Shown here: in pieces, positions 11,101 through 21,267 of the stretch
Position numbering within the stretch: position 1 is the first letter of the stretch
Layout: every line of letters begins with the position of its first letter
From: Henricia sp. BOLD:AAB3569
Taxonomy: Eukaryota; Echinodermata; Asteroidea; Spinulosida; Echinasteridae
Length of the DNA: 64,000 nucleotides
Assembly (NCBI GenBank): GCA_037783545.1
Contig: JBBELK010000809.1
Location: 62,001-126,000 of the forward strand
Direction of reading: 5' to 3'
Position numbers and translations under genes: made by a program
Notes under the pieces: model-generated
The model's database searches: none
What the model was told of the DNA's origin: nothing
Seen by the model: the letters and a program-made list of their open reading frames with translations, nothing else

Positions 11101-11304
11101 ACACTAAAATGTTTGCGTATAATAATCAAAGAGTCATATGTCTTAAGAATTCCAATACTGGCAATCGATATGTGAATGTTTCTTTTGCAACATCGACCAA
11201 CTCAAGTTTTCAACCAATTTTAAAAGTTTGACGTCATCATAAGATCAATGTTTATGTCACCCGATCACCTTGCGTTTGTAAAAAACACAAACGCGAAGCT
11301 CTAG

Positions 11305-12410
11305 TTTACTTTCAGTTTAGAAAATCACATGCTAAGCTGTTGGTGCCATGTGGTGCACGCCACTGCCTATCGTAACCAAGCCTGTGCTGGCTTTATGCCA
11401 ATATATTATCCGGTTAACAGTTTATTTTGTAATTTACACCAATTGCGTGCACCACATAGCAACAAATAATAGTCTGGTCAAGTGGATATTAAGTGTGCAT
11501 GTAAAAGTAAGCGTGCATGTGAAAGGAATGTTTGTGAGGAAAAAAACTTATCGAGTCCTGAGGAAAACCCAACATGCTTTCCAACATGAAGCTTTTCCAT
11601 GTTATAAAAACATACTCACACTACTTCGCAAAGGCGATATGCTGAAAGTTAATTTCCGAATTTACCAAACCGTTTAAAGAACACAAACTCTTGGTTTTTT
11701 TTCAAACTGTTGTAAACAGGGACATATATCTGAGTGCCCTCTGTTGACAAAACCGTACAACTGATAATGTGATCTGTGATACTGTACAACTGATCTGTGA
11801 TAATGCTCCGCTATAAAAATTAGTTCTCTACATTTGTTGCCGATGAATATGTGCGCTTCTTATGTATACTACAATTTAGGACGGTTATACGTACAGTTGA
11901 GGTAAGAAGTACAAATACAACTGTATGCAACCAAGTGAAAAGCTGGTGTGCTTACATCATTTTTGTAACAGTCTTCCCTAAATTCTTGATTTTGTGGAAT
12001 TGCTCACGTGCATGCAGTACTTAAAACATAGCTTGTACACCTTGCAATGGTTCGGGTAGTTTACCATTCTGGGTGATGATGGTAGTGGTGTGCATGTACA
12101 TGTATAGTTATACTTCTGACTTTAACTGTAACGCTATATTTGGTCACTGATGAATACTTTGCAAACACTACAATCAATGTACATCGATTTCAGTTGCATT
12201 TCACATGCACATAACTGTAACAAACGCAATGTAATCGCAGACTTCTTAAAAATTTTGTAATCCTTTGGTAATAAAGCCATTTTTATATTAAATAGTAATT
12301 GTTGATCGTAATCGTTGAATGTGCACAGTGCAATAAACGCACTGTAGGTGCTATGCATTAAACTCTGTTTCTCTGTGTCAAATTTATTATGAAAATGATA
12401 ATACATGTAG
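11305..12410. other. Flanking DNA, no gene recognised
   Basis: AT-rich single-copy-looking sequence between the Helitron-like terminus and the left LTR of element 1. Short open frames here have no recognisable motif or codon bias. Confidence 0.6.
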
Positions 12411-12414
12411 ATAT

Positions 12415-13327
12415 TGTAGTGAACTGGGTTTTCATAAAGAAATACTCATCTGTTGTTTTGGCACGGCCGACAGCAAAAGTTAGTTGAATGATTCTACCAA
12501 CCAAGAGAGGGCGCACTTCCACTTTAACGGTGGCGCGCGCTAACACATAACTTTAGACTGGTGTTATTTTATTTAGGAAAAAGTTATGATTAAGCCTTAT
12601 CAACATGGAGCAATGAGTTTGTCATTTTTAAATAATCATTGGAAATGTTTTAATGTAATATTTGCTATCCTGTCATCGTTTTAGGTGAGATTAACCATTT
12701 TATTAGGGCAAGGCGGATTGAGAACAGTTGGGTTAATGACCGGAACTATATTCCGTAGCGTTCTCTCTGGACGTAGCCGCCAAAGTTGTTGGTTGTGTCT
12801 CGACAACCATGGCATAATTGTCGCTATTTTCGGGATGTGAGACGGCTTGGGACTCCACTCTCTCACCTAAAATGATGATCAAAGATTAGAGAACAGATCA
12901 GTTGGTGAGTAGATTTGTATTTTAGTTCGTACTTTGGGTAAATTAGGCAAAACAACTGAGAGACAACACTCGAGGTTAAATGTCATTGACATCCGGGTTT
13001 GTGTGTATTTTAATGTATCGTATCACGTGGGTGTATTCCACGAGTGTCGTTTAAGCACACGACAGGGTATTATTTAATGTGCATGAGGCCACATACATGT
13101 AAATTTGATTAGTGAAGTACAGTGTACATACATTATTTTGTTGCTTATTTAGGAATTGGATTGACCAGTAAAGCTTTAAATTAATGGTTAAATGTTATTT
13201 CTAAATATTGGTTTTTCTTCAGGTTTTCTTCTGGATGAGAAAATAAATGGAATAGTCCTGATTTGTCGTGCAACCCAACCAAGGTGTCATGCCTCTTGTC
13301 TTCGGACTCTAAAACCATAACACTACA
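12415..13327 (+). repeat. 5' LTR of element 1
   Basis: 913 bp, starting TGTAGTGAACTGGG and ending CATAACACTACA. Relative to the 3' LTR it lacks a 19-bp segment (TGATAAGGCATAAGTTCTG) after CTTTAGACTG and one base near GGGTTAA. The outer 6 bp form a perfect TGTAGT/ACTACA inverted terminus. Confidence 0.95.
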
Positions 13328-13330
13328 AAT

Positions 13331-13347
13331 TGGTAACACGGATGGGG
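13331..13347 (+). promoter_or_regulatory. Putative tRNA primer-binding site, element 1
   Basis: TGGTAACACGGATGGGG begins three bases after the 5' LTR. The leading TGG complements a tRNA CCA end, but I cannot assign a tRNA. Confidence 0.5.
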
Positions 13348-13852
13348 TTGCTACATTACATGACTGGTTGTCAACGTACTACCAAGGATTCAATTTCCGG
13401 ACGGGGAGTGGGAACCTAGTGAATGACGGCACGGAGATGGAATCCTGGTGCGGGCCTCAAGTTGGAGTTGCAGTCTTTACCGGCCAGTGATCAGCTGCTC
13501 AGCGCAGTGCAAGTGGAGAATACCCCGTGGTGCTGTCACACCCGTTTGGATCTACGGACTTGAGGTGCACACGTATATGTGCATGTGTTTTCAAAGAACA
13601 GTGGTAATTGACCAGCGCTGTAAGGTGGGACCATGTTATTCTTTTATATTGATAGTGAAGCCATCTAGTACTAATAGCACACAATGATGTAGAGCGTGCT
13701 AGTTTTTATTGAAGAAGAAAACCGACTGATCCTGTTGAAGCATTTAATTTTGAAATTGTGAAATGTATATGGGCATAAAGTCTCCATAGGTGTTTATGAT
13801 TTTTGATTGTACATGTAAGGTTACGATTTGAGTCACAGTATTTTGACCCGCA

Positions 13853-15498
13853 ATGGCCACGCCCGAGGCTGACCTAGTGACCCGCTTAGTAGCAGGGCTT
13901 ACTGATGCACTCCGAAAAGATAAGCCAAAATCTGTTGTTCAGAGGCCTTTAAAGTTAAGTAAGTTTTACGGGAGGCCTAGTAAACCTGGAGACCCGACCA
14001 TTATTGAATAGCTTGAAGATGCAGAAGTTTATTTGCAACAGTGCAATATCCCAAAGGCGGATAAGGCTAAAGTGCTTGTTCACCACCTAGCAGGTGTAGC
14101 CCGTGATGAGGTAAAATGCCACAAAGAAAATGTGACGGGTAATTGTGAGGCATTGAAAAAACTTCTTCGGCACCAGTTTGGTGCTGAGGAGTCGGTACAG
14201 TCACTTCAAAAGGCCCTTTTTGAAAGACATCAGAAAGATGACGAATCCCTTATGGATTTTTCGCGCTCACTCATGCGAATGCATGATCGATTTTAGAAGT
14301 TGCCACAGAAGCAGAAAAAAATAACTTAAATGGGTTGCGCGATAGGATGCTAATTGGGCAGTTTGTGGCAGGGGCGAGAAACCAGGGTGTTCGGCTTGAG
14401 CTAAGGCGGTTAGAGTTGGCTAATCAGGGTCAAAGTTTTGCTAACATGAGGGACGCGGCTCGCGAGTTATTCAGGGATCTTGAGGGAAATTCCCGGGGAA
14501 CTCGACGTGGTGCAAGTGTGCACCAATTAGTAACTGAAAATGTTTCCGACAGTGATGAGTCAGTTACGGATAACAGCATAAATGTTAACCAAGTAGTTAA
14601 CCGGTCTCCAGAGGAGACACAGTGGCAAAAAATGTTGCAGCAGCAACAAAAAATTCTTGAATGTGTGCGAAGCCAACAAGAAACTCTATGTAAACAACAG
14701 GAACAAATTACTACGCTTATGCAGGCAGTAGTAAGGGAACGTGGGGTTCTGGGACAACAAAGTATGCATGAAAGTGCAGGAAGGCAGCAGTATGCGGGCA
14801 AGCCGCCTGTGCGCTGCTTTTATTGCAAACGACCTGGTCACATGAAGCATGAATGTAGACTTCGTATTGCGCACGAGAAAGCGAATGGTAGTGCCCCAGA
14901 AGGGCAAGGGCAGGCTAAAGCGGGGCACGCACAACAAAAGGACGGGAAACCAGTAATCTCTGCCACTGTAGGCCAAGTGGCAGAGGAACAATCTGGAAAG
15001 GCCTCACGTGTTGAAGGGGTAACAGAGAAGTATTTTAATGATGTATTAACCAGTTTAGTAAAGGAGAGCCCCAAGGCTCAAATTACTTTAGCTGGGGTAT
15101 CAGTAACATGCGTCCTCGATCACCTGGCAGGGAAGCTAAGTGAAGTGCAGCCTTTAGGTACTTACCTGCGTGTGTATGGGGCAGGGAATAGTGAGGTACC
15201 AATTGAGGGGTACATACGTGCTCCATTGGTAGTACATAACCAGACTGTAGATGCACATTTTCTTGTAGTCAAAGAGTTTCCCAGAAGTGAAGCCAGTAAT
15301 CGCAAAGGTTTTCCAGTTTTGTTAGGGTGCAATGTCCTTCATAAGCTTAAGGGAGTGGTAGTTGATTCAAAGCAACCAGACGCAGATGCGTGGGCCACAG
15401 CCATCCAGTGGTATAGTCTGACTAAAAACCCAGTAGATGAGGAGTCACAAAAGGCAAGTAAGGTTGTACGGGAGAAATACCATACATCTACTGCCTAG
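13853..15498 (+). pseudogene. Element 1 gag and fused protease remnant (stop, frameshift, protease active-site deletion)
   Basis: Gag packages the element RNA and protease would cut the polyprotein. The frame starts with ATG at 13853 (MATPEADLVTRL). It is interrupted by TAG at 14009-14011, where element 2 has Trp (REWLDDLE), so a single G-to-A change is likely. The frame continues to 14296. One base is missing from a T-run near 14291-14294, and gag continues in the next frame from about 14298. A glutamine-rich segment and the zinc knuckle CFYCKRPGHMKHEC (about 14814-14855) follow. The frame then runs directly into the protease. After VTCVLD (15103-15120) the next residues are HLAGKL, so the DTG loop and about 15 residues present in element 2 are missing in frame. 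The protease cannot be active. The frame ends at 15496-15498. Confidence 0.88.
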
Positions 15499-16189
15499 AG
15501 AAGTGCGTAGTGTAACGTGTTATGTCCCAGTTCATGTAAGTGTTCTCGATGGACAGACAGTTCTGGTTGAGAGTCTTTCTAGCTTCGCAGCTAGTGGTTG
15601 TCATTCCCCCATGCAAGTGCAGGCCAGTAACTTAGATGGTAATTGTCGCATTAATGATTCATGTACCGTTGTTAGTGGCAGGACCGTAAGTGTGTTGGTT
15701 GCAAATATGGGAATGCAGACAATAGAACTGTGTCCACATACAAAGTTAGCGTATGTAACTGAGGTGTCTTGTAAGACAGACATTGATCTTGAGACGGCAG
15801 ATGACTGCCTCCACGTTTCAGTGAACCAGATCCTCGCAGAGTCTGTTGGCCATGCCCAGCTAGATTCTTATGTAGAGTCCACTGAGCCAGACATTGAAAT
15901 GGGGGACACTACCGAGTCACAGACAAGGAAGTTGTATGTGTTTGAGGATGAGTCAGAATATCAGCTTCCCCTTGGAATAAACCTGGATTTGTGTACAGAA
16001 TTATGCAAGAAAGACCAGGAAAAGATCGTAAGACTTATCCAAAAGCATGATGAGGTGTTCTCAAAGAACTCTGTGGACTCTGGGGACTTTGTGATAAGGT
16101 ACCCCACAGAATTGACACAACTGATGAAAGACCAGTTAACCGACCATACATGTCAGACGGATCCCTCCACAGCACCTAGGCGAAGTTAG
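15437..16189 (+). pseudogene. Element 1 protease-RT linker region, displaced by frameshifts
   Basis: This frame carries the region between protease and RT (LLPREVRSVTCYVP, LYVFEDESEYQLPLG, QKHDEVFSKNSVD). It aligns with the corresponding minus-strand segment of element 2 (LFVFPDGSTYSLPPG, QKHESAFSMGPFD). It is +1 relative to the protease frame, with the slip near 15465-15480. It is itself left by another +1 slip near 16140-16150, after which the RT frame (from 16149) carries HVRRIPPQHLGEVREL. These are indel lesions, not programmed sites, since element 2 has no frame change at the matching positions. Confidence 0.75.
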
Positions 16190-19109
16190 GGAATTAATTC
16201 AGAAGTTCCTTGATCAAGGTATAGTTAGGAAGAGTAACAGTCCGTATGCGAGCCCTATCGTGTTGGTCCAGAAAAAGGACGGGTCGCTGCGAATATGTGT
16301 GGATTATAGAATGCTTAATGCCAAGACAGTACGAGACTCCTTTCCATTGCCTCGTATTGAGGAATCACTGGAGGCGCTCCGGGGTGCAAAATACTTTTCG
16401 TCGTTAGATTTGGCCCACGGGTATCACCAAGTTGTGATGGACCCAGAATCAGTGAGCAAAACGGCATTCAGAGTTCCTTTTGGGTTGTTCGAATACACCC
16501 GAATGCCATTTGGGCTAGCAAATGCACCCGGAACGTTCCAGAGAGTAATGGAAATGTGTCTCGGGGACATGAACCTGTCTGAGTTACTGATCTACTTAGA
16601 TGATATTCTTATATATTCTGCTACAGTACAGGAACACATTGATAGGCTAGATAAGGTATTGACCACGCTAGCGGATTTTGGACTTAAGATCAAGGGTGAA
16701 AAGTGTCAACTGTTTCGTAGCCAGGTGTTATACTTAGGACATGTGGTGGGGCCGGAAGGTGTGTCGGTGGATGATGATAAAGTCCAGCGCATCAAGGATT
16801 GGCCAGTACCCAAAACAGCTGCAGAGTTGCGCTCGTTTCTTGGCTTGGCGGGTTATTACCGTCGGTTTGTGAACGGGTTTTCAAAAATAGCGGCACCGTT
16901 GCATGCTCTTGTGCCTTCAGTGGCTAAGGGCAATGCAAGATCTAAGCCGCCGCCATTTTGTTGGAGTTCTGATGCGCAACAGGCTTTTGATACTTTAAAG
17001 CATACCCTGACACAAGAACCAGTCCTTGCATACCCGGACTTTGCTAGGCCATTTGTCTTGGAGATAGACGCCTCTTTGCAGGGCTTAGGAGCATGTTTAG
17101 CTCAGGATGACAAAGATGGCAAAAGACATCCAGTTGCATTTGCCAGTCGTGGGCTCCGAGGAGCAGAATCTAGGTACCCTGATCTCAGTTCCTTTAAATT
17201 GGAACTCCTGGCCCTTAAATGGGCTGTAGTAGATAAATTTAGGGACTATCTACTTGGGATGCCATTCACAGTACTAACGGATCATAATCCCTTGTCCCAT
17301 CTCAAGACGGCAAAATTAGGTGCGTGTGAAATGCGCTGGATAGCACAACTCGCTGCTTTCACGTTTGATGTGAAATTTAGAACAGGGGCTAGTAATCGCT
17401 GTGCTGATGCACTGAGTCGGTACCCAGGTCACTCTCCAGCAGAGAAAGTTCAGGATGTATTGCAGTGCAGGGTTCACTCAACAGTGGTCCCATTGCGGGG
17501 TGTTAGTGTTTGCGCGGTGTCAGCGGCTCAAGAGCCAGGGGCTAGATCTCCGGAGGTAAACAGCCAAACAGGAATTTTCCCATCTTGGACACCAGAACAG
17601 TTGTCCGCCCTGCAAAGGGCTGACCCAGTATTAAAGTGTATCTGGGAACGTTTGGAGAAGGGCTGGAAACCAGGTCAAGCTTTTAAGACCGTGCATAAGG
17701 AGCCAGCAGAACTCAAATTGTGGCTGTGGCAGTGGCCAAGGTTCCTCGTAAAGGATGGTGTTTTGCATCGCCGAGTTAGGGACCCGTTACATGGTGATCT
17801 AGATCAGATACTAATGCCCAAGAGCTTACAACAAAGGATGTTAGAGGGTTGTCACAATTCCTGGGGACATCAGGGGGTTTTAAAGACTTGTTCCCTACTG
17901 AGGAGACGTGTGTTTTGGCCCAAGATGGCAGCGGCAGTGCGTCGCCATATCAGTCATTGTGAACAGTGTGTCATTGCTAAGGCATCCGAGCCTCAGGCAA
18001 GAGCGCCCATGCGCCACCTCTTGGCTTTTCGTCCACCAGAAGTGTTAGCCATAGATTTTGTGAAAGTGGATAGGGGGTCTGGGGGCTACGAGGACGTCCT
18101 CGTTATGACCGATGTTTACACAAAATTTGTCCAGGCTTTTCCATGTAGGAATCAACTTGCAGTAACTGTAGCCAAGGTGTTAAGGGATCAGTGGTTCTCG
18201 AAGTTCGGTATACCATGCAGGTTACACAGTGACCAAGGTAGAAATTTCGAAGGAGATGTCGTGCGAGAGTTGTGTGCCCTGTACGGCATGAAAAAGACAA
18301 GAACAACTCCATATCACCCTGAGGGTAACGCTCAGGCAGAGCGTTTTAATCGCACGATGTTCGGTCTAATTAAGTCTATGGATGAGAGAGACAGGCGGAG
18401 GTGGCCTGATCTTTTACAGCACCTTGTGTTTGTGTATAACGCTACCCCGCATTGTACGACGGGAGTAGCTCCCTACGTGCTTATGTTCGGAAGAGAACCT
18501 TCGATCACTCTTGACCAAATGTTAGGAAGGGTAAATAATGATTGGGACCAAGATTTTGTCAGAGAACAGTCTTTCCTTCTCTCTAGAGCTAGTGATTTAG
18601 TGGCAGACAGAGTAGCAAAAACCTGCAACCGCAATAAGGCTTCTCATGATAGTAAAGTAAGACCCAGTAAGCCTATCCAGGTTAGTTCCCATGTTCTACT
18701 CCGGAAACGCGCGTTCAAGGGACGCCACAAACTTTCTGATGCCTTTGAAAGAGACCCCTATGTTGTCGTTTGGGCAAATGAACACAATGATGTATTTCGC
18801 ATCCGTCCATTAAAGGGAGGTACAGAGAAAGTTGTGAACCGGAAACACCTGCGATTAGACCCTTTAGCAGCAAGTGGCTCAGAAAATGAGAGTGAGGGGT
18901 CAGACGAAGATTCTGATTGGGAATTAATGTGTACTGGGCATTCACAAGGTCAGCCTCTGGATCAAAATGCACAGAGGGTAAGCAGTGAAGAAGTAGGGGA
19001 GCCCCCTACAATCATGGGCTCAACGCCACTGTACACAAGAAGGTCTCAAAGAGTTACAAAAGGCCGACACAGCAATCCATTTAGATTGCCGCGTTCGGCT
19101 GTGAAGTGA
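16149..19109 (+). CDS. Element 1 pol: reverse transcriptase - RNase H - integrase
   Basis: The frame is open from 16149 to the stop at 19107-19109, nearly 990 codons. RT motifs: LRICVDYRMLN, FSSLDLAHGYHQV, MPFGLANAPGTFQRVM and the catalytic LIYLDDILIYS. RNase H: EIDASLQGLG (Asp), LELLALKWA (Glu), LTDHNPLSHL (Asp), NRCADALSR (Asp). Integrase: zinc finger HNSWGHQG...HCEQC, then catalytic D (LAIDFVKVD), D (HSDQGRNF), E (AQAERFNR). A C-terminal domain with VSSHVLLRKRAFKGRHKLS and VNRKHLRLDPL follows, with no chromodomain. The tail is acidic (SENESEGSDEDSDWE), then RRSQRVTKGRHSNPF. It must be made by frame change from gag. All catalytic residues I can check are kept, so this is the best-preserved part of the element with ORF3. 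Confidence 0.95.
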   Translation, partial: HVRRIPPQHLGEVRELIQKFLDQGIVRKSNSPYASPIVLVQKKDGSLRICVDYRMLNAKTVRDSFPLPRIEESLEALRGAKYFSSLDLAHGYHQVVMDPESVSKTAFRVPFGLFEYTRMPFGLANAPGTFQRVMEMCLGDMNLSELLIYLDDILIYSATVQEHIDRLDKVLTTLADFGLKIKGEKCQLFRSQVLYLGHVVGPEGVSVDDDKVQRIKDWPVPKTAAELRSFLGLAGYYRRFVNGFSKIAAPLHALVPSVAKGNARSKPPPFCWSSDAQQAFDTLKHTLTQEPVLAYPDFARPFVLEIDASLQGLGACLAQDDKDGKRHPVAFASRGLRGAESRYPDLSSFKLELLALKWAVVDKFRDYLLGMPFTVLTDHNPLSHLKTAKLGACEMRWIAQLAAFTFDVKFRTGASNRCADALSRYPGHSPAEKVQDVLQCRVHSTVVPLRGVSVCAVSAAQEPGARSPEVNSQTGIFPSWTPEQLSALQRADPVLKCIWERLEKGWKPGQAFKTVHKEPAELKLWLWQWPRFLVKDGVLHRRVRDPLHGDLDQILMPKSLQQRMLEGCHNSWGHQGVLKTCSLLRRRVFWPKMAAAVRRHISHCEQCVIAKASEPQARAPMRHLLAFRPPEVLAIDFVKVDRGSGGYEDVLVMTDVYTKFVQAFPCRNQLAVTVAKVLRDQWFSKFGIPCRLHSDQGRNFEGDVVRELCALYGMKKTRTTPYHPEGNAQAERFNRTMFGLIKSMDERDRRRWPDLLQHLVFVYNATPHCTTGVAPYVLMFGREPSITLDQMLGRVNNDWDQDFVREQSFLLSRASDLVADRVAKTCNRNKASHDSKVRPSKPIQVSSHVLLRKRAFKGRHKLSDAFERDPYVVVWANEHNDVFRIRPLKGGTEKVVNRKHLRLDPLAASGSENESEGSDEDSDWELMCTGHSQGQPLDQNAQRVSSEEVGEPPTIMGSTPLYTRRSQRVTKGRHSNPFRLPRSAVK

Positions 19110-19334
19110 TTTGTTTTTTTCCTGGTAGTGGAATTGTCTAGTGGATTGCCGATGGTCAGGAAGCTGCCTTGTTGGAAAGACTTGGGGTATCCAGTTTCCA
19201 CAATGGCACACCTGATCGGAGCGCACCACTAAACACTCCTGCTGCCAGTAAACTGACCTTTATTCGGTCGTTGCGAGTAGAAAATACGGGCTTGTTTGTG
19301 ATTTGTATACTGGTGGGAGAGTGGTTTTTCACAG

Positions 19335-19378
19335 TTTCCTCCCCTAGTGTTAAAGTGTATTTTAAAGAAGAAGAAAAA
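19335..19378 (+). promoter_or_regulatory. Candidate splice acceptor and leader before ORF3, element 1
   Basis: GTGGTTTTTCACAG ends at 19334, 44 bases before the ATG of the hydrolase ORF. It has the polypyrimidine-plus-AG form of a 3' splice site. ORF3 could therefore be expressed from a spliced subgenomic mRNA, as env is in retroviruses. This is inference from sequence only. Confidence 0.35.
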
Positions 19379-19960
19379 ATGAGTTTTGTCCTTTTTGGAC
19401 ACAGTTTTGTTAAGCGCTTGCAGAAGAAGCGAGGTTTTCATTTCCAAATTGAGTTACAGCGTCGCGTAGTACCTGTAACATGTGTTGGTGAGGGTGGTCT
19501 TACTCTCGGTAGAATCCAGACGAGGCCTAGAAAATACTTTCAGTCCTTAGAACAAGCCAACCCGTCGGTTTTGATCTTGGATTTAGGTACTAACGACTTA
19601 TGTTCTAAAGATATGGATTCTGCCCAAGTGTACTCTTTGGTATGCAATTTTGTACATGAGTTACCTAAGAGGGGAATTAATCCAGACGTTGTAGTCTTTC
19701 TGTCTGTTATGCCTCGAACAGGAGGGTTAGGAGGTGACCAGGTGTCACTCGAAGAATTTAACAGTCGGGTGGAACAATTCAATAATTGTATCCGACAAGC
19801 GACCTTTGTGGAAGATCGATGGTGGTTATGGAAGCACCGGGGACTACGGAGTTCCCGTTATAACCTTGACGGGGTTCACCTGAATGCAGCCGGAATGTGG
19901 CAGTACGAAAGAACACTGCGACAAGTTGTTAAGTTCTTTGAGGGGCGCATTTGGGCATAA
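19379..19960 (+). CDS. Element 1 ORF3: SGNH/GDSL-hydrolase-like protein in env position
   Basis: This is a 193-aa protein between integrase and the 3' LTR. It has the four SGNH signature blocks in order: block I GHSF (candidate nucleophile Ser9), block II glycines in VGEGGLTLG (37-44), block III LGTND (Asn72), block V DGVHL (Asp164, His167). Length, block spacing and the alternating hydrophobic strands (SVLILDLGTND, DVVVFLSVMP) fit a flavodoxin-like SGNH fold. Family members are esterases or lipases acting on acyl or acetyl groups. The substrate here is unknown. No signal peptide or membrane span is seen, so it would act inside the cell or particle. The frame is open upstream to 19169, but the ATG at 19379 gives a start and length matching the homologous ORF of element 2. 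It starts 270 nt after the pol stop and ends 230 nt before the LTR. Confidence 0.86.
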   Translation: MSFVLFGHSFVKRLQKKRGFHFQIELQRRVVPVTCVGEGGLTLGRIQTRPRKYFQSLEQANPSVLILDLGTNDLCSKDMDSAQVYSLVCNFVHELPKRGINPDVVVFLSVMPRTGGLGGDQVSLEEFNSRVEQFNNCIRQATFVEDRWWLWKHRGLRSSRYNLDGVHLNAAGMWQYERTLRQVVKFFEGRIWA

Positions 19961-20178
19961 GTGCATTTTGTCTGTTGTCAGACCACATTTTGAACGGTGT
20001 TGTAGGTTATGTATAACTGTTTACTTTTTTATATACTTGTATAAACAAAAGGGTTGCTCGAAATATAATCACAGAACCATGCAGTCTAAAGTGCATAATA
20101 AAGCGTACATGTAAGTAAAATCTGTATAATATGCAGAGGCAAAATCATTCAATCGATCCCCAGGAGTTGATCGAGCCA

Positions 20179-20189
20179 GTAGGGGAGAT
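20179..20189 (+). promoter_or_regulatory. Polypurine tract, element 1
   Basis: AGTAGGGGAGA directly abuts the 3' LTR start at 20190 and would prime plus-strand synthesis. Confidence 0.75.
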
Positions 20190-21122
20190 TGTAGTGAACT
20201 GGGTTTTCATAAAGAAATACTCATCTGTTGTTTTGGCACGGCCGACAGCAAAAGTTAGTTGAATGATTCTACCAACCAAGAGAGGGCGCACTTCCACTTT
20301 AACGGTGGCGCGCGCTAACACATAACTTTAGACTGTGATAAGGCATAAGTTCTGGTGTTATTTTATTTAGGAAAAAGTTATGATTAAGCCTTATCAACAT
20401 GGAGCAATGAGTTTGTCATTTTTAAATAATCATTGGAAATGTTTTAATGTAATATTTGCTATCCTGTCATCGTTTTGGGTGAGATTAACCATTTTATTAG
20501 GGCAAGGCGGATTGAGAACAGTTGGGTTAAGTGACCGGAACTATATTCCGTAGCGTTCTCTCTGGACGTAGCCGCCAAAGTTGTTGGTTGTGTCTCGACA
20601 ACCATGGCATAATTGTCGCTATTTTCGGGATGTGAGACGGCTTGGGACTCCACTCTCTCACCTAAAATGATGATCAAAGATTAGAGAACAGATCAGTTGG
20701 TGAGTAGATTTGTATTTTAGTTCGTACTTTGGGTAAATTAGGCAAAACAACTGAGAGACAACACTCGAGGTTAAATGTCATTGACATCCGGGTTTGTGTG
20801 TATTTTAATGTATCGTATCACGTGGGTGTATTCCACGAGTGTCGTTTAAGCACACGACAGGGTATTATTTAATGTGCATGAGGCCACATACATGTAAATT
20901 TGATTAGTGAAGTACAGTGTACATAAATAATTTTGTTGCTTATTTAGGAATTGGATTGACCAGTAAAGCTTTAAATTAATGGTTAAATGTTATTTCTAAA
21001 TATTGGTTTTTTTTCAGGTTTTCTTCTGGATGAGAAAATAAATGGAATAGTCCTGATTTGTCGTGCAACCCAACCAAGGTGTCATGCCTCTTGTCTTCGG
21101 ACTCTAAAACCATAACACTACA
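20190..21122 (+). repeat. 3' LTR of element 1
   Basis: 933 bp, TGTAGT...ACTACA, followed by the ATAT duplication (21123-21126). It keeps the 19-bp segment missing from the 5' copy. Confidence 0.95.
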
Positions 21123-21267
21123 ATATGAAAACAAAGTATATTGTATGCAAAAATCACAGCGCAGATATTTTCCCAAGTGCAGAACAACATGCACTTTAAC
21201 TGCGCGCGCGTTATCAGCTTTGGACACATGGGCGAGGTATTTTAGATCATGAAGGAAGGTAGCTTTG

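Larger units (their letters stand above)
9001..11304 (+). mobile_element. Non-autonomous Helitron-like element built of tandem repeats
   Basis: The right end has an 8-bp-arm hairpin GCGTTTGT...ACAAACGC (11272-11294), then GAAGCT and CTAG (11301-11304), then T. This matches the Helitron 3' signature and shares GCTCTAGTTT with the terminus at 8997. The body consists of two repeat arrays (9089-10140 and about 10122-11100). No Rep/helicase coding sequence is present, so it is non-autonomous. The 5' boundary is uncertain. Confidence 0.55.
12415..21122 (+). mobile_element. Ty3/gypsy-type LTR retrotransposon, element 1 (8.7 kb, complete, degenerate)
   Basis: Direct LTRs at 12415-13327 and 20190-21122 start TGTAGT and end ACTACA. 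They are flanked by a 4-bp target duplication ATAT (12411-12414 and 21123-21126). The internal order is putative PBS, gag, protease remnant, RT, RNase H, integrase, an extra SGNH-hydrolase ORF, and polypurine tract. RT before integrase defines Ty3/gypsy. The LTRs differ by a 19-bp indel, a 1-bp indel and several substitutions, so the insertion is not recent. Gag and the gag-pol junctions carry stops, frameshifts and an active-site deletion. The 949-codon RT-to-integrase frame and the hydrolase ORF are open. Confidence 0.95.

Noticed and set aside
12358..12866. Short minus-strand frames in the element 1 LTR
   Set aside because: LTR sequence with no conserved frame between the two LTR copies.
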